Part shown: piece by piece, positions 1 through 5,329 of the stretch
Numbering within the stretch: the first letter of the stretch is position 1
Layout of the letters: each line of letters opens with the position of its first letter
Source: Bacteroidota bacterium
GTDB taxonomy: Bacteria; Bacteroidota; Bacteroidia; J057
Reading direction: 5' to 3'
DNA: 5,329 bases
Assembly: GCA_003696875.1 (NCBI GenBank)
Contig: RFHL01000056.1
Location: forward strand, 1 to 5,329
Translations under genes and position numbers: made by a program
Notes under the pieces: model-generated
The model's input: only the letters and a program-made list of their open reading frames with translations
Database searches by the model: none
What the model was told of the DNA's origin: nothing

Positions 1-2
1 AA

Positions 3-314
3 GCCATCCAGCAAGCCCACTTCTCCACCCTCCCCACCCTGGGGGAAAACTTCGGCCATGCCATTTTCGAAGGCCTGCTGGCCGGCCTGCCGGTGCTGAT
101 CAGCGATCGCACGCCCTGGCGCGGGCTGGAAGCCCGCGAGATTGGCTGGGATCTACCCTTGGAGCAGCCCGAGGCCTTCGTCCGGGCCATACAGCAGGCC
201 GTCGACATGGATCAGGAGACCTACGACCGCTGGTCCCGCAAGGCCTGGGAGTATGCCCGGGACTTCAAGAATGATCCGGCCCTGCTGGAGCAGACGCGGG
301 CTTTGTTTGTGTGA
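3..314 (+). CDS. GT4-type glycosyltransferase, C-terminal part (5' end outside window)
   Basis: The frame is open from the window edge (first full codon at position 3) and ends at TGA 312-314, giving 103 residues of the C-terminal end. The visible part begins AIQQAHFSTLPTLGENFGHA and continues through IFEGLLAGLPVLISDRTPW. This is the nucleotide-sugar binding region of family 4 (group 1, GT-B fold) glycosyltransferases. The EX7E motif is formed by the Glu residues at visible positions 15 and 23, and the following GLPVLISD segment is also typical of the family. The rest (GWDLPLEQPEAFVRAIQQ and a helical tail) matches the usual C-terminal helix that crosses back to the N-terminal domain. Such enzymes transfer a sugar from an activated donor, usually in surface polysaccharide or glycolipid synthesis in the cytoplasm. 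Donor and acceptor cannot be told from this fragment. Family members are usually about 350-450 residues, so most of the gene is upstream. An internal GTG at 93 is not a real start because the conserved motif lies before it. Confidence 0.9.
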   Translation, partial: AIQQAHFSTLPTLGENFGHAIFEGLLAGLPVLISDRTPWRGLEAREIGWDLPLEQPEAFVRAIQQAVDMDQETYDRWSRKAWEYARDFKNDPALLEQTRALFV

Positions 315-697
315 GGAGAGCCGGGACCGCTGCGCCACGAGCACCGAGACCGGCGCGAAAGCGCGCCTGCGGGAGATGTTGCCTGGCCTTCCCTGACCGA
401 ATTCAGTAGGGGCGAATGGCCATTCGCCCCTACTTTCTCCCTATCTCTTAGCAAAAAAGGGGGCCTTTCGGTAAAAGCGAAACAGGGCAAAAGGAAAAGG
501 GTTCCGATCCCTCACGACTACGCCCGGCTTTCAACCTATATCCCCAAAGTGTACTTCCCATCCCACAGGCCCTTCTCAGCCTGTCTCGTCTCTCGGTTCT
601 CGCCTCTCAAAATCTCCCCATTGCATCCCTCCCCTCCATTTCGGATCTTGCACGCCATCTCCCTTGCTTGATGTCCGGCTTTCTATTGCTCATTTGA
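315..697. other. Intergenic spacer of 383 bases between glycosyltransferase and peptidase genes
   Basis: No convincing gene lies here. The spacer holds a perfect 30-base palindrome (405-434, listed separately), a weak hairpin with arms ACAGGC at 565-570 and GCCTGT at 579-584, and a strongly pyrimidine-rich + strand from about 490 to 690. The promoter of the downstream peptidase gene should lie in this stretch, but I found no good match to the Bacteroidota consensus (TTTG, then TAnnTTTG about 19-20 bases later) or to a sigma70 -35/-10 pair. Short open frames here on both strands show no recognisable protein character. Confidence 0.7.
405..434. repeat. Perfect 30-base palindrome, possible dispersed repeat or terminator stem
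   Basis: The half-site AGTAGGGGCGAATGG is followed directly by its exact reverse complement CCATTCGCCCCTACT, giving 15 paired positions with no spacer on DNA. As RNA it would fold into a G+C-rich hairpin with a minimal loop. It lies about 90 bases after the glycosyltransferase stop. Only three T residues follow the stem before the sequence becomes mixed, so it is a poor classical intrinsic terminator, though it could act as a 3' end stabiliser. Palindromes built on GTAGGGGCGAAT look familiar to me as scattered intergenic repeats in several bacterial genomes. That is recollection and not something the window itself shows. Confidence 0.75.
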
Positions 698-3409
698 ATG
701 CTTCGCCTCCTCTGCTTGCTGCTCGCCCTCACCGCCGGCGAGCTCCTCGCCCAATCTGACGCCTGGAGCGTCAAGGACCTCATCCATCAGGAATCCCTCA
801 GCGGCGTCTATATCTCCCGCGACGGCCAAAAGGTTGTCTGGCAAAAGCGCCGGCCAGCACCGGAAAAGGATCGCTTTGTCAGTGACCTCTACCTGACCCG
901 GCTGGACCAGGAACAGAACGGCCGCCCCCTGGTGGTGCAGCTCACCCGTGGCAATGACAACGACTACAGCCCGCTTTTTTCCGCTACCAGCGATACGGTC
1001 TATTTTCTCTCCTCCCGCAACAAGGGCAAGCAACTGTGGGCCATCAGCCTGTACGGCGGCGCGCCCTTTGCGGTGGATTCTTTCCCCAATGGACTGAGCA
1101 ACCTCCAATGGCAGAATGACTCCACCCTCCTCCTGCTGGCGCAGGAGGGCAAGACCGAATACGAGCGGACGCTCAAGCGCAAAAAAGATGACGTCGAGGT
1201 CATCGAAGATACCGCCCACTTCAAGCCGGTGCGACTTTTTGCCTACAACCTCAAGCAGAAGACCCTCACCCGCCTCACTGACAACCGCTTCCCCATCCAA
1301 AGCTACGCGGTCTCCTTTGATGGCCGCCGGGCCGTGACGGCTCATCAGATGTCGCCCCACGCCCCGGCTGACGGCAAGCCGGCTCCACAGTATTTTCTGT
1401 GGGATCTGGAAACCGGTGCCCGGCAGCGCATTTTGCAAGGCTACCAGGACCCGGGCAGCTTCCGCTTTACCAGCGATGATGGGGGCTTCTACTTCCGGGC
1501 TACGCGGTCCTCTGATCCCGAGTGGGAAGGAGCGGGCATCAGCCTGCTGTACTACTATGAGCTGGCGAGTGGGGAGACCCGCGAGGTGCCGCTGGACCAT
1601 GAATGGGGTCTGGGTGGGAGTTTTGTGGTGTTCGGGCAGGACGTCCTCGCTACGTTGGCAGAGGGGCCGGTTAATACATTGGCCTATTACCTGCGGACCG
1701 AACAGGGCTGGCAGAAGCGGGCCGTTGAGGCGGGCGAGCGCCTGCCGCACCTCGGTCTGCTGGGCGTGCAACGGGCCGGCCGAAAGCTGGCCTATACCTA
1801 CAGCCGGGCCGACCGCCTGCCCAGCTACCATATCGCCACCATTTCGCTGACCGGCAAGGTCTGCCTGATCCCGGAAGGCCAAGAGATCGCTCAACTCAAT
1901 CCCGGACTGGCCAAAAAGCCGCTGGCCAAAACCGAAGTGGTGCGCTGGACCGGGGCCCTGGACGAAGAAGTAACCGGCATCCTCTATTATCCCCATGACT
2001 ATGAGGAGGGTCGCCGCTATCCGCTCATCGTGGGCATCCACGGCGGACCTTCCGGCGTCGATCAGGACCGCTGGTCCGATCGCTGGGCCTACCCGCATCA
2101 GTTGATCGCGCAGCGGGGCGCCTTCGTCCTCAAGCCCAATTACCACGGCTCGGACAACCACGGGCAGGCCTTTGTGGAGTCCATCAAGGGGCACTACTAC
2201 GAATATGAGCTTCCCGACATCCTCGCAGGCATTGACTACCTGGACGAGCGGGGGCTGATCGACCGGGATTCTATGGGTGTGATGGGCTGGTCCAATGGGG
2301 CCATCCTCACCACCATGCTGACGGTGCAGCATCCGGACCTGTTCAAGGCGGCGACCCCTGGCGCCGGCGACGTCAACTGGACGTCGGATTTCGGCACCTG
2401 CCAGTTTGGGGTCACTTTTGACCAGAGCTATTTCGGCGGGGCGCCATGGGATGACCGGGATGGGCAGATCTATAATCCCGTCTACATCCAGAAATCGCCG
2501 CTATTTGAGATGGAGAAGGTCCAAACGCCAACGCTGATCTTCCACGGCAGCGAAGACCGGGCCGTGCCCCGGGATCAGGGCTGGGAGTACTACCGGGCCC
2601 TTCAGCAAGTGGGAAAGGCTCCGGTGCGCTTTCTGTGGTTTCCCGGGCAGCCCCACGGCTTAGGCAAGCTAAGCCATCAGACCCGCAAGGTCGAGGAAGA
2701 GCTGCGCTGGTTTGACACCTACCTCTTCGGCACGGCCAAGCCGGCCGAGGAAGCCATCAAGGCCAAAAGCCCGCTCATGGCGCGCTTGAATCTGGAGAAG
2801 GCCGCCGCCGACGGCGGCCGTTGGGGCATCATGGCCAACAAAGTCCTCCTGCCGGAGGTGGTAGTGGCCCATGCGGATTCCATCGCCCTGGGGCGATTTG
2901 AGGTGACCCAAGCGCAGTTTGCGCAGTATCGCCGCCGCCATGCCTACCTGCCCACCGAGGCCAATCACCCGGTTACCGGCCTGAGTCAGGCCGATATCGA
3001 GGGCTACCTGCAGTGGCTGTCGGAGGAAACGGGGGACCGCTATCGCCTCCCCACCGCCGCCGAGGCGGCGGCCCTGCACAAAGCCGCCCGCAAGGCGGCG
3101 GGCAGTGAAAATACCCTGGCCTACTGGGCGGGCTACACGCCCACCCTCGACGAGGTTCCGGCCCTGCAAGCGAAAGTGAAAGAAGTAGAAGGCAGCCTAC
3201 TTCAGCCGGCAGGGCAACACGCGCCTAGCTCCATTGGCAAAGCCAAGCTCTATGACCTCGGCGGCAATGCCGCGGAGTACTACCAGGATGCTGACGGTCT
3301 GAAAACGTACGGTTATAGTGCCTACGACTTCGCCGATCCGGCGCAGCCAGCACATCAGAGTGCCCCAGCCCATACCGGCTTTCGGGTGGTGAAGGTACTG
3401 AAACCGTAG
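698..3409 (+). CDS. Exported S9 family prolyl-oligopeptidase-like serine peptidase fused to a C-terminal SUMF1/FGE-like domain
   Basis: This 903-residue protein starts at ATG 698. That start gives a signal peptide (MLRLLCLLLALTAGELLAQ, cleavage probably near residue 18-19), so the mature protein should act in the periplasm or outside the cell. No Shine-Dalgarno sequence is present, which is usual in Bacteroidota. Residues about 30-400 form blade-like repeats of a WD40/DPP-type beta-propeller that gates substrates. Residues about 412-680 are the alpha/beta-hydrolase domain: HGGP at 448-451, the PNYHGS loop with Tyr482 probably lining the oxyanion hole, nucleophile Ser532 in GWSNG, Asp620 in HGSEDRAVP and His653 in GQPHG. 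The triad spacing of 88 and 33 residues fits family S9, so it is probably an active peptidase cutting short peptides, with the exact specificity (dipeptidyl, acylaminoacyl or prolyl) unknown. S9 proteins normally end near WFDTYL (671-676). Here a further 225 residues follow in frame and carry a SUMF1-like domain. No type IX secretion C-terminal signal is evident. The long open frame on the opposite strand is a codon-bias shadow. Confidence 0.93.
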   Translation: MLRLLCLLLALTAGELLAQSDAWSVKDLIHQESLSGVYISRDGQKVVWQKRRPAPEKDRFVSDLYLTRLDQEQNGRPLVVQLTRGNDNDYSPLFSATSDTVYFLSSRNKGKQLWAISLYGGAPFAVDSFPNGLSNLQWQNDSTLLLLAQEGKTEYERTLKRKKDDVEVIEDTAHFKPVRLFAYNLKQKTLTRLTDNRFPIQSYAVSFDGRRAVTAHQMSPHAPADGKPAPQYFLWDLETGARQRILQGYQDPGSFRFTSDDGGFYFRATRSSDPEWEGAGISLLYYYELASGETREVPLDHEWGLGGSFVVFGQDVLATLAEGPVNTLAYYLRTEQGWQKRAVEAGERLPHLGLLGVQRAGRKLAYTYSRADRLPSYHIATISLTGKVCLIPEGQEIAQLNPGLAKKPLAKTEVVRWTGALDEEVTGILYYPHDYEEGRRYPLIVGIHGGPSGVDQDRWSDRWAYPHQLIAQRGAFVLKPNYHGSDNHGQAFVESIKGHYYEYELPDILAGIDYLDERGLIDRDSMGVMGWSNGAILTTMLTVQHPDLFKAATPGAGDVNWTSDFGTCQFGVTFDQSYFGGAPWDDRDGQIYNPVYIQKSPLFEMEKVQTPTLIFHGSEDRAVPRDQGWEYYRALQQVGKAPVRFLWFPGQPHGLGKLSHQTRKVEEELRWFDTYLFGTAKPAEEAIKAKSPLMARLNLEKAAADGGRWGIMANKVLLPEVVVAHADSIALGRFEVTQAQFAQYRRRHAYLPTEANHPVTGLSQADIEGYLQWLSEETGDRYRLPTAAEAAALHKAARKAAGSENTLAYWAGYTPTLDEVPALQAKVKEVEGSLLQPAGQHAPSSIGKAKLYDLGGNAAEYYQDADGLKTYGYSAYDFADPAQPAHQSAPAHTGFRVVKVLKP
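2888..3406 (+). other. SUMF1/FGE-sulfatase-like domain inside the peptidase fusion (degenerate)
   Basis: Residues about 731-903 of the fusion match the SUMF1 (formylglycine-generating-enzyme-like, FGE-sulfatase) fold in order: GRFEVTQAQFAQY from residue 732, NHPVTGLSQADIEGYLQWLS from 756, YRLPTAAE at 782-789, LYDLGGNAAEYY at 851-862 and the closing GFRVV at 894-898. These correspond to the family's yEVTnaqY, hPVvgvsw, RLPTEAEWE, DmhGNVWEW and GFR motifs. The usual N-terminal IPgGtFxMG strand and the RGGSW segment are not recognisable, and the whole C-terminal region has no cysteine. It therefore lacks the cysteine pair that active formylglycine-generating enzymes use. A structural, ligand-binding or protein-binding role is more likely than catalysis. 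About 50 residues (679-730) link it to the peptidase domain. Confidence 0.82.
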
Positions 3410-3608
3410 GGACTAAGATCTGTAACGATGGACGCTGTCCGGCATGCTGATTCCGGATGGGATTCAGCAAAAAATGACCGTCCTCAAAATAAAAATCTAC
3501 CTGACCCCATACCCTATAAGGACTTAACAACCAAGTTATTACAAGGGAGAATAATCTACAAAAGACACAAATTCGTTATTAAACGAAACCAATTGATTCC
3601 CCTTTCGT

Positions 3609-3620
3609 ACATATATATGT
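3609..3620. promoter_or_regulatory. 12-base AT-rich palindrome, possible operator
   Basis: ACATATATATGT is its own reverse complement. As RNA the stem can be extended outward with T3608-G3621 (wobble), G3607-C3622 and C3606-G3623. A second inverted repeat, TTCGTT/AACGAA, sits 22 bases upstream at 3572-3587. Together they lie about 160-210 bases before the MscS start, a reasonable place for a regulator-binding site. No regulator gene is in the window, and short AT palindromes arise easily by chance. Confidence 0.3.
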
Positions 3621-3652
3621 GCGGCAACCAATTTTTCGTATCGTCTCTACTC

Positions 3653-3751
3653 AGGCCTCGCCCCTTGTGGCTCGAGGCTTCTAGCCTTTGAGCGAGGGTG
3701 ATCCGTAACTCGGATGACCTGCCCCCCCTACCCCGTTAAGGTCGCAAGACC
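3653..3751 (+). promoter_or_regulatory. Hairpin-rich leader upstream of the MscS gene, possible structured 5' UTR
   Basis: Three consecutive hairpins can be drawn. The first pairs AGGCCTCG (3653-3660) with CGAGGCTT (3673-3680), with one G-T wobble and a 12-base loop. An alternative pairs AGGCT (3675-3679) with AGCCT (3683-3687) and competes with it. The second pairs GGTGATCCG (3697-3705) with CGGATGACC (3711-3719) around the loop TAACT, with one G-G mismatch. The third is GGTC-GCAA-GACC (3740-3751), a four-pair stem closed by a GNRA-type tetraloop. A run of seven C lies between the last two. The segment ends 30 bases before the MscS ATG. It matches no riboswitch or ncRNA family that I recognise. 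Confidence 0.35.
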
Positions 3752-3781
3752 CGATCAAAGACTCACTGGTTCAACGACGAT

Positions 3782-4690
3782 ATGAATAAGCTTATGACCG
3801 ATTTTCAGGACATTCTACAGCGACTGCTGGACAAAGTGTATGGCTGGGGTACGGACATTGTCCTGATGCTCCCCAATTTGGTGGTCGCACTCTTGGTGGT
3901 TCTCCTTTTTATCGGTCTTAGCATGCTGGTACGCCGCCTGACCCAACGGCTTCTGCAACGGGTCATGGGAACTTCTCCCCTGGTCAAATTGCTCTCACGC
4001 CTTGCTACCGGCTTGATTCTGGCCACCGGCCTGTTTGTGGCGCTGGATCTCCTGCATCTCGACAAAGCTGTTTCGTCCCTGCTAGCAGGAGCTGGTATTG
4101 CGGGTCTGGCCATCGGTTTTGCCTTTCAGGATCTGATCGCCAATTTCATTTCAGGCATTTTTCTGTCGATTCGTCGTCCATTCAAGCCTGGAGACCTGAT
4201 CCGGGCACAGGGTATCATGGGCAGGGTGGTACATATGCACCTTCGCACCACCACCATCCGCCTTTTTGAAGGGCAGCATGTGATCGTGCCCAACAAAGAG
4301 TTGTTTCAAGGAATCCTTACCAACTACACCACGGGTTTTCGCCGGGTGGATATTGCGGTGGGGGTTTCCTACGGCGAACAACTCGAGAAGGTGGAGCACA
4401 TCACCCTAAAGGCCATCACCGATCTGGAGGTCGGTTTGCAAGATCCGGCTCCCCGCATCGTGTTTACCGAATTTGGGGATAGTTCCATCAACCTGGAAGC
4501 TCAATTCTGGATTGATACCGGTCAGCAGGCTGACTATCTCCTGGCCCGCAGCGCGGGCATCAAAGCCATCAAGGCGGCCTATGATGAGGCCGGGATTACC
4601 ATTCCTTTCCCGATTCGAACCCTCGACTTCGGAATCAAAGGTGGGGAAACCCTTCGTCACATGTGGCCGCAAACCATGACCGCCAACTAG
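3782..4690 (+). CDS. MscS-family small-conductance mechanosensitive ion channel
   Basis: This 302-residue inner-membrane protein should open a pore under membrane tension and release small solutes during hypo-osmotic shock. Three hydrophobic segments are visible: TM1 at about 25-49, TM2 at about 69-90 and the pore-lining TM3 at about 96-130. TM3 reads LLAGAGIAGLAIGFAFQD and then NFISGIFLSI, the Gly/Ala-rich packing and kink region diagnostic of MscS. The beta domain follows with RRPFKPGDLI at 131-140, TTTIRLFEGQHVIVPN at 156-171 and the NYTT strand at 181-184. The cytoplasmic alpha/beta vestibule domain ends with YDEAGITIPFP at 267-277, like the FDAAGISIPYP of E. coli MscS. Length is close to the 286 residues of E. 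coli MscS, and no extra regulatory domain is present. ATG 3782 is taken as the start. A second in-frame ATG at 3794 would drop only four residues, and neither has a Shine-Dalgarno sequence. The gene may share a transcript with the coiled-coil gene 103 bases downstream. Confidence 0.95.
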   Translation: MNKLMTDFQDILQRLLDKVYGWGTDIVLMLPNLVVALLVVLLFIGLSMLVRRLTQRLLQRVMGTSPLVKLLSRLATGLILATGLFVALDLLHLDKAVSSLLAGAGIAGLAIGFAFQDLIANFISGIFLSIRRPFKPGDLIRAQGIMGRVVHMHLRTTTIRLFEGQHVIVPNKELFQGILTNYTTGFRRVDIAVGVSYGEQLEKVEHITLKAITDLEVGLQDPAPRIVFTEFGDSSINLEAQFWIDTGQQADYLLARSAGIKAIKAAYDEAGITIPFPIRTLDFGIKGGETLRHMWPQTMTAN

Positions 4691-4793
4691 GCACATTTCC
4701 CTAAAAACACATCTCTTAGAAGAGATTCTCAAAGCAGATATCTCTCCTTATTCATCTTTCACTTTTTCTCACTTTTAACTCACCCATACCGAT
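4691..4793. promoter_or_regulatory. Short spacer with overlapping inverted repeats and T-rich tract
   Basis: ATCTCT occurs at 4711-4716 and again at 4740-4745, with its complement AGAGAT at 4721-4726 between them. The central arm can pair with either copy, giving two mutually exclusive hairpins: a tight 6-pair stem with loop TAGA, and a 6-pair stem with a 13-base loop. A pyrimidine-rich tract follows, including CACTTTT at 4760-4766 and again at 4770-4776. This could be a weak terminator for the MscS gene, an attenuator-like switch, or simply the promoter region of the next gene. No clear promoter boxes or Shine-Dalgarno sequence are seen before ATG 4794. Confidence 0.35.
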
Positions 4794-5228
4794 ATGATTG
4801 CCACTTCTGAACTTACTGCCAAGCAAAAAGCCCAAGCTCAAGTCAAAATTTACCTGTCTCAGCTCTATGAGATGGAGGCCGAAGCCACCCAGCGCCGCAA
4901 CAAACTGATGACGGACCTGGAGAAGGCCAAGCATGACATCGAGCAGTATTCCAAGCAAAGGGATACCCTGACCCAACACTTCGAAAACCTGGCCAAGGCC
5001 GAAAAAGGTAAGGAAGACAAAGCTTACGATCAGTTCAACTCCTATATCGAAGTCCTGAACAAGGAAAACCCCAGCCTGGCCGACCGGGCCAACCGCATGC
5101 TTCATGACGCCACCGGCGCCCTGAACGAAGCCTGGAACCGGGTCGTCAGCACCAGCAGCGCCGCTTGGCGCTCGCTTTCCCAGCGCGTCAGCAACATCTC
5201 CATCAGCTGGGGAAATGAAAAAAACTAA
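4794..5228 (+). CDS. Small charged, probably coiled-coil protein of unknown function
   Basis: I do not recognise a firm family for this 144-residue protein. It has no signal peptide, no membrane segment and no cysteine, so it is probably cytoplasmic. Residues about 8-75 are rich in Lys, Glu, Gln and Ala with heptad-like spacing (for example LSQLYEMEAEATQRRNKL, then DLEKAKHDIEQYSKQRDTL), which predicts a long amphipathic helix or coiled coil. A short break around NPSLADRAN (92-100) leads to a second helical part containing two Trp-centred repeats, LNEAWNRV (110-117) and SAAWRSLSQRV (122-132). The arrangement of a coiled coil followed by AW-type repeats loosely recalls the short sll1863-like stress-response proteins, but this is only a resemblance by eye. 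The codon pattern is protein-like, the gene is followed directly by a strong terminator, and it lies 103 bases after the MscS gene, so it may be expressed with it. Confidence 0.8.
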   Translation: MIATSELTAKQKAQAQVKIYLSQLYEMEAEATQRRNKLMTDLEKAKHDIEQYSKQRDTLTQHFENLAKAEKGKEDKAYDQFNSYIEVLNKENPSLADRANRMLHDATGALNEAWNRVVSTSSAAWRSLSQRVSNISISWGNEKN

Positions 5229-5329
5229 CGGTATGCCAGATTTTTCCTTGTTCCTTTGCCTTCCCCGGGTCTCCCCCGGGGATTTTTTTTCACCCTTTTC
5301 CTCCCCAGCGTTTGTCCTTTTCCTACCGT
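5229..5329. other. 3' flank after the coiled-coil gene
   Basis: Besides the terminator, this stretch is pyrimidine-rich on the + strand. The part after the terminator, 5291-5329, is too short to assign and shows no start of a recognisable gene. It may be the leader of a further gene outside the window. Confidence 0.5.
5262..5290 (+). terminator. Strong intrinsic (Rho-independent) terminator
   Basis: The stem TCCCCGGG (5262-5269) pairs perfectly with CCCGGGGA (5275-5282) around the five-base loop TCTCC, and eight T residues follow at 5283-5290. This is the classical arrangement of a G+C-rich hairpin plus a U-tract. It lies 34 bases after the stop codon of the coiled-coil gene, so it should end that transcript, and with it any transcript that began upstream of the MscS gene. 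Confidence 0.9.

Larger units (their letters stand above)
3410..3781. other. Intergenic spacer of 372 bases upstream of the MscS gene
   Basis: The first part, about 3465-3650, is clearly AT-richer than the flanking genes and probably carries promoter or operator DNA. It contains an inverted repeat TTCGTT-ATTA-AACGAA at 3572-3587 and a 12-base palindrome ACATATATATGT at 3609-3620. A TATAAG at 3515-3520 resembles a -10 box but has no clear -35 partner. The last part, about 3650-3781, is G+C-richer and full of short hairpins, listed separately. An open frame of 87 codons crosses this spacer (3428-3691) but has no recognisable domain and a low-complexity, basic composition typical of chance translation of non-coding DNA. 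Confidence 0.65.

Noticed and set aside
456..468. Hairpin AAAGG-GGG-CCTTT as a terminator
   Set aside because: The stem is only five pairs with a three-base loop and no T-tract follows. It is within chance for this purine-rich stretch.
689..700. TTTG directly before ATG 698 as a Bacteroidota -7 element
   Set aside because: The TA of TAnnTTTG is missing (CTCATTTG), no -33 TTTG is suitably placed, and it would require a leaderless transcript.
683..2332. 549-codon open frame on the - strand opposite the peptidase gene
   Set aside because: It is fully inside the peptidase gene. Its translation has no recognisable domain, while the + strand frame has an intact catalytic triad and signal peptide. 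G+C-biased third positions commonly open the opposite strand.
2669..3169. 166-codon open frame on the - strand opposite the SUMF1 domain
   Set aside because: It is a shadow of the fusion gene. The + strand carries ordered SUMF1 motifs, and the - strand product is low-complexity Gly/Arg/Leu-rich sequence.
3428..3691. 87-codon + strand open frame in the spacer before the MscS gene
   Set aside because: It runs through AT-rich spacer DNA, contains palindromes and hairpins, has no domain or membrane pattern, and its composition differs from the real genes here. A small protein cannot be fully excluded, but nothing supports one.
3722..3728. Run of seven C as a phase-variation tract
   Set aside because: The run is short, non-coding and single, with no nearby gene whose frame or promoter spacing it obviously controls.
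3697..3781. Possible tRNA or rRNA fragment suggested by hairpins, GGTTCAA and a GTAACTCGG stretch
   Set aside because: No acceptor stem, anticodon arm or properly placed T-arm can be built around GGTTCAA, and the rRNA-like words are too short and out of context.

Overview
The window looks like a chromosomal piece of a G+C-rich member of the Bacteroidota, possibly the Lewinella/Phaeodactylibacter/Haliscomenobacter side of the Saprospiria. That placement is an inference. It rests on the secreted S9-type peptidase with a Bacteroidota-like signal peptide, a SUMF1-like domain, start codons without Shine-Dalgarno sequences, and long spacers between genes that all read the same way. No rRNA, tRNA, CRISPR array, transposase or phage gene is visible.

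Layout, all genes on the + strand. (1) Positions 3-314 hold the last 103 codons of a GT4-type glycosyltransferase whose start lies outside the window. (2) Positions 315-697 are a spacer with a perfect 30-base palindrome, probably a dispersed repeat, followed by a pyrimidine-rich stretch. (3) Positions 698-3409 encode a 903-residue exported protein: signal peptide, beta-propeller, S9 prolyl-oligopeptidase domain with a complete Ser-Asp-His triad, and a degenerate formylglycine-generating-enzyme-like (SUMF1) domain in the same frame. (4) Positions 3410-3781 are a spacer that is AT-rich first and then G+C-richer, with several short hairpins just upstream of the next gene. (5) Positions 3782-4690 encode a 302-residue MscS-family mechanosensitive channel. 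(6) Positions 4691-4793 are a short pyrimidine-rich spacer with overlapping inverted repeats. (7) Positions 4794-5228 encode a 144-residue charged, probably coiled-coil soluble protein of unknown function, followed by a strong intrinsic terminator at 5262-5290.

The MscS channel and the small coiled-coil protein are close enough to be one transcription unit ending at the terminator, so an envelope or osmotic-stress link is plausible but unproven. The glycosyltransferase and the peptidase fusion sit behind long spacers and are probably transcribed separately. The most unusual item is the peptidase-SUMF1 fusion, whose SUMF1 part has lost every cysteine and so cannot be a copper/cysteine formylglycine-generating oxidase. 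No clearly new multi-gene system is visible.
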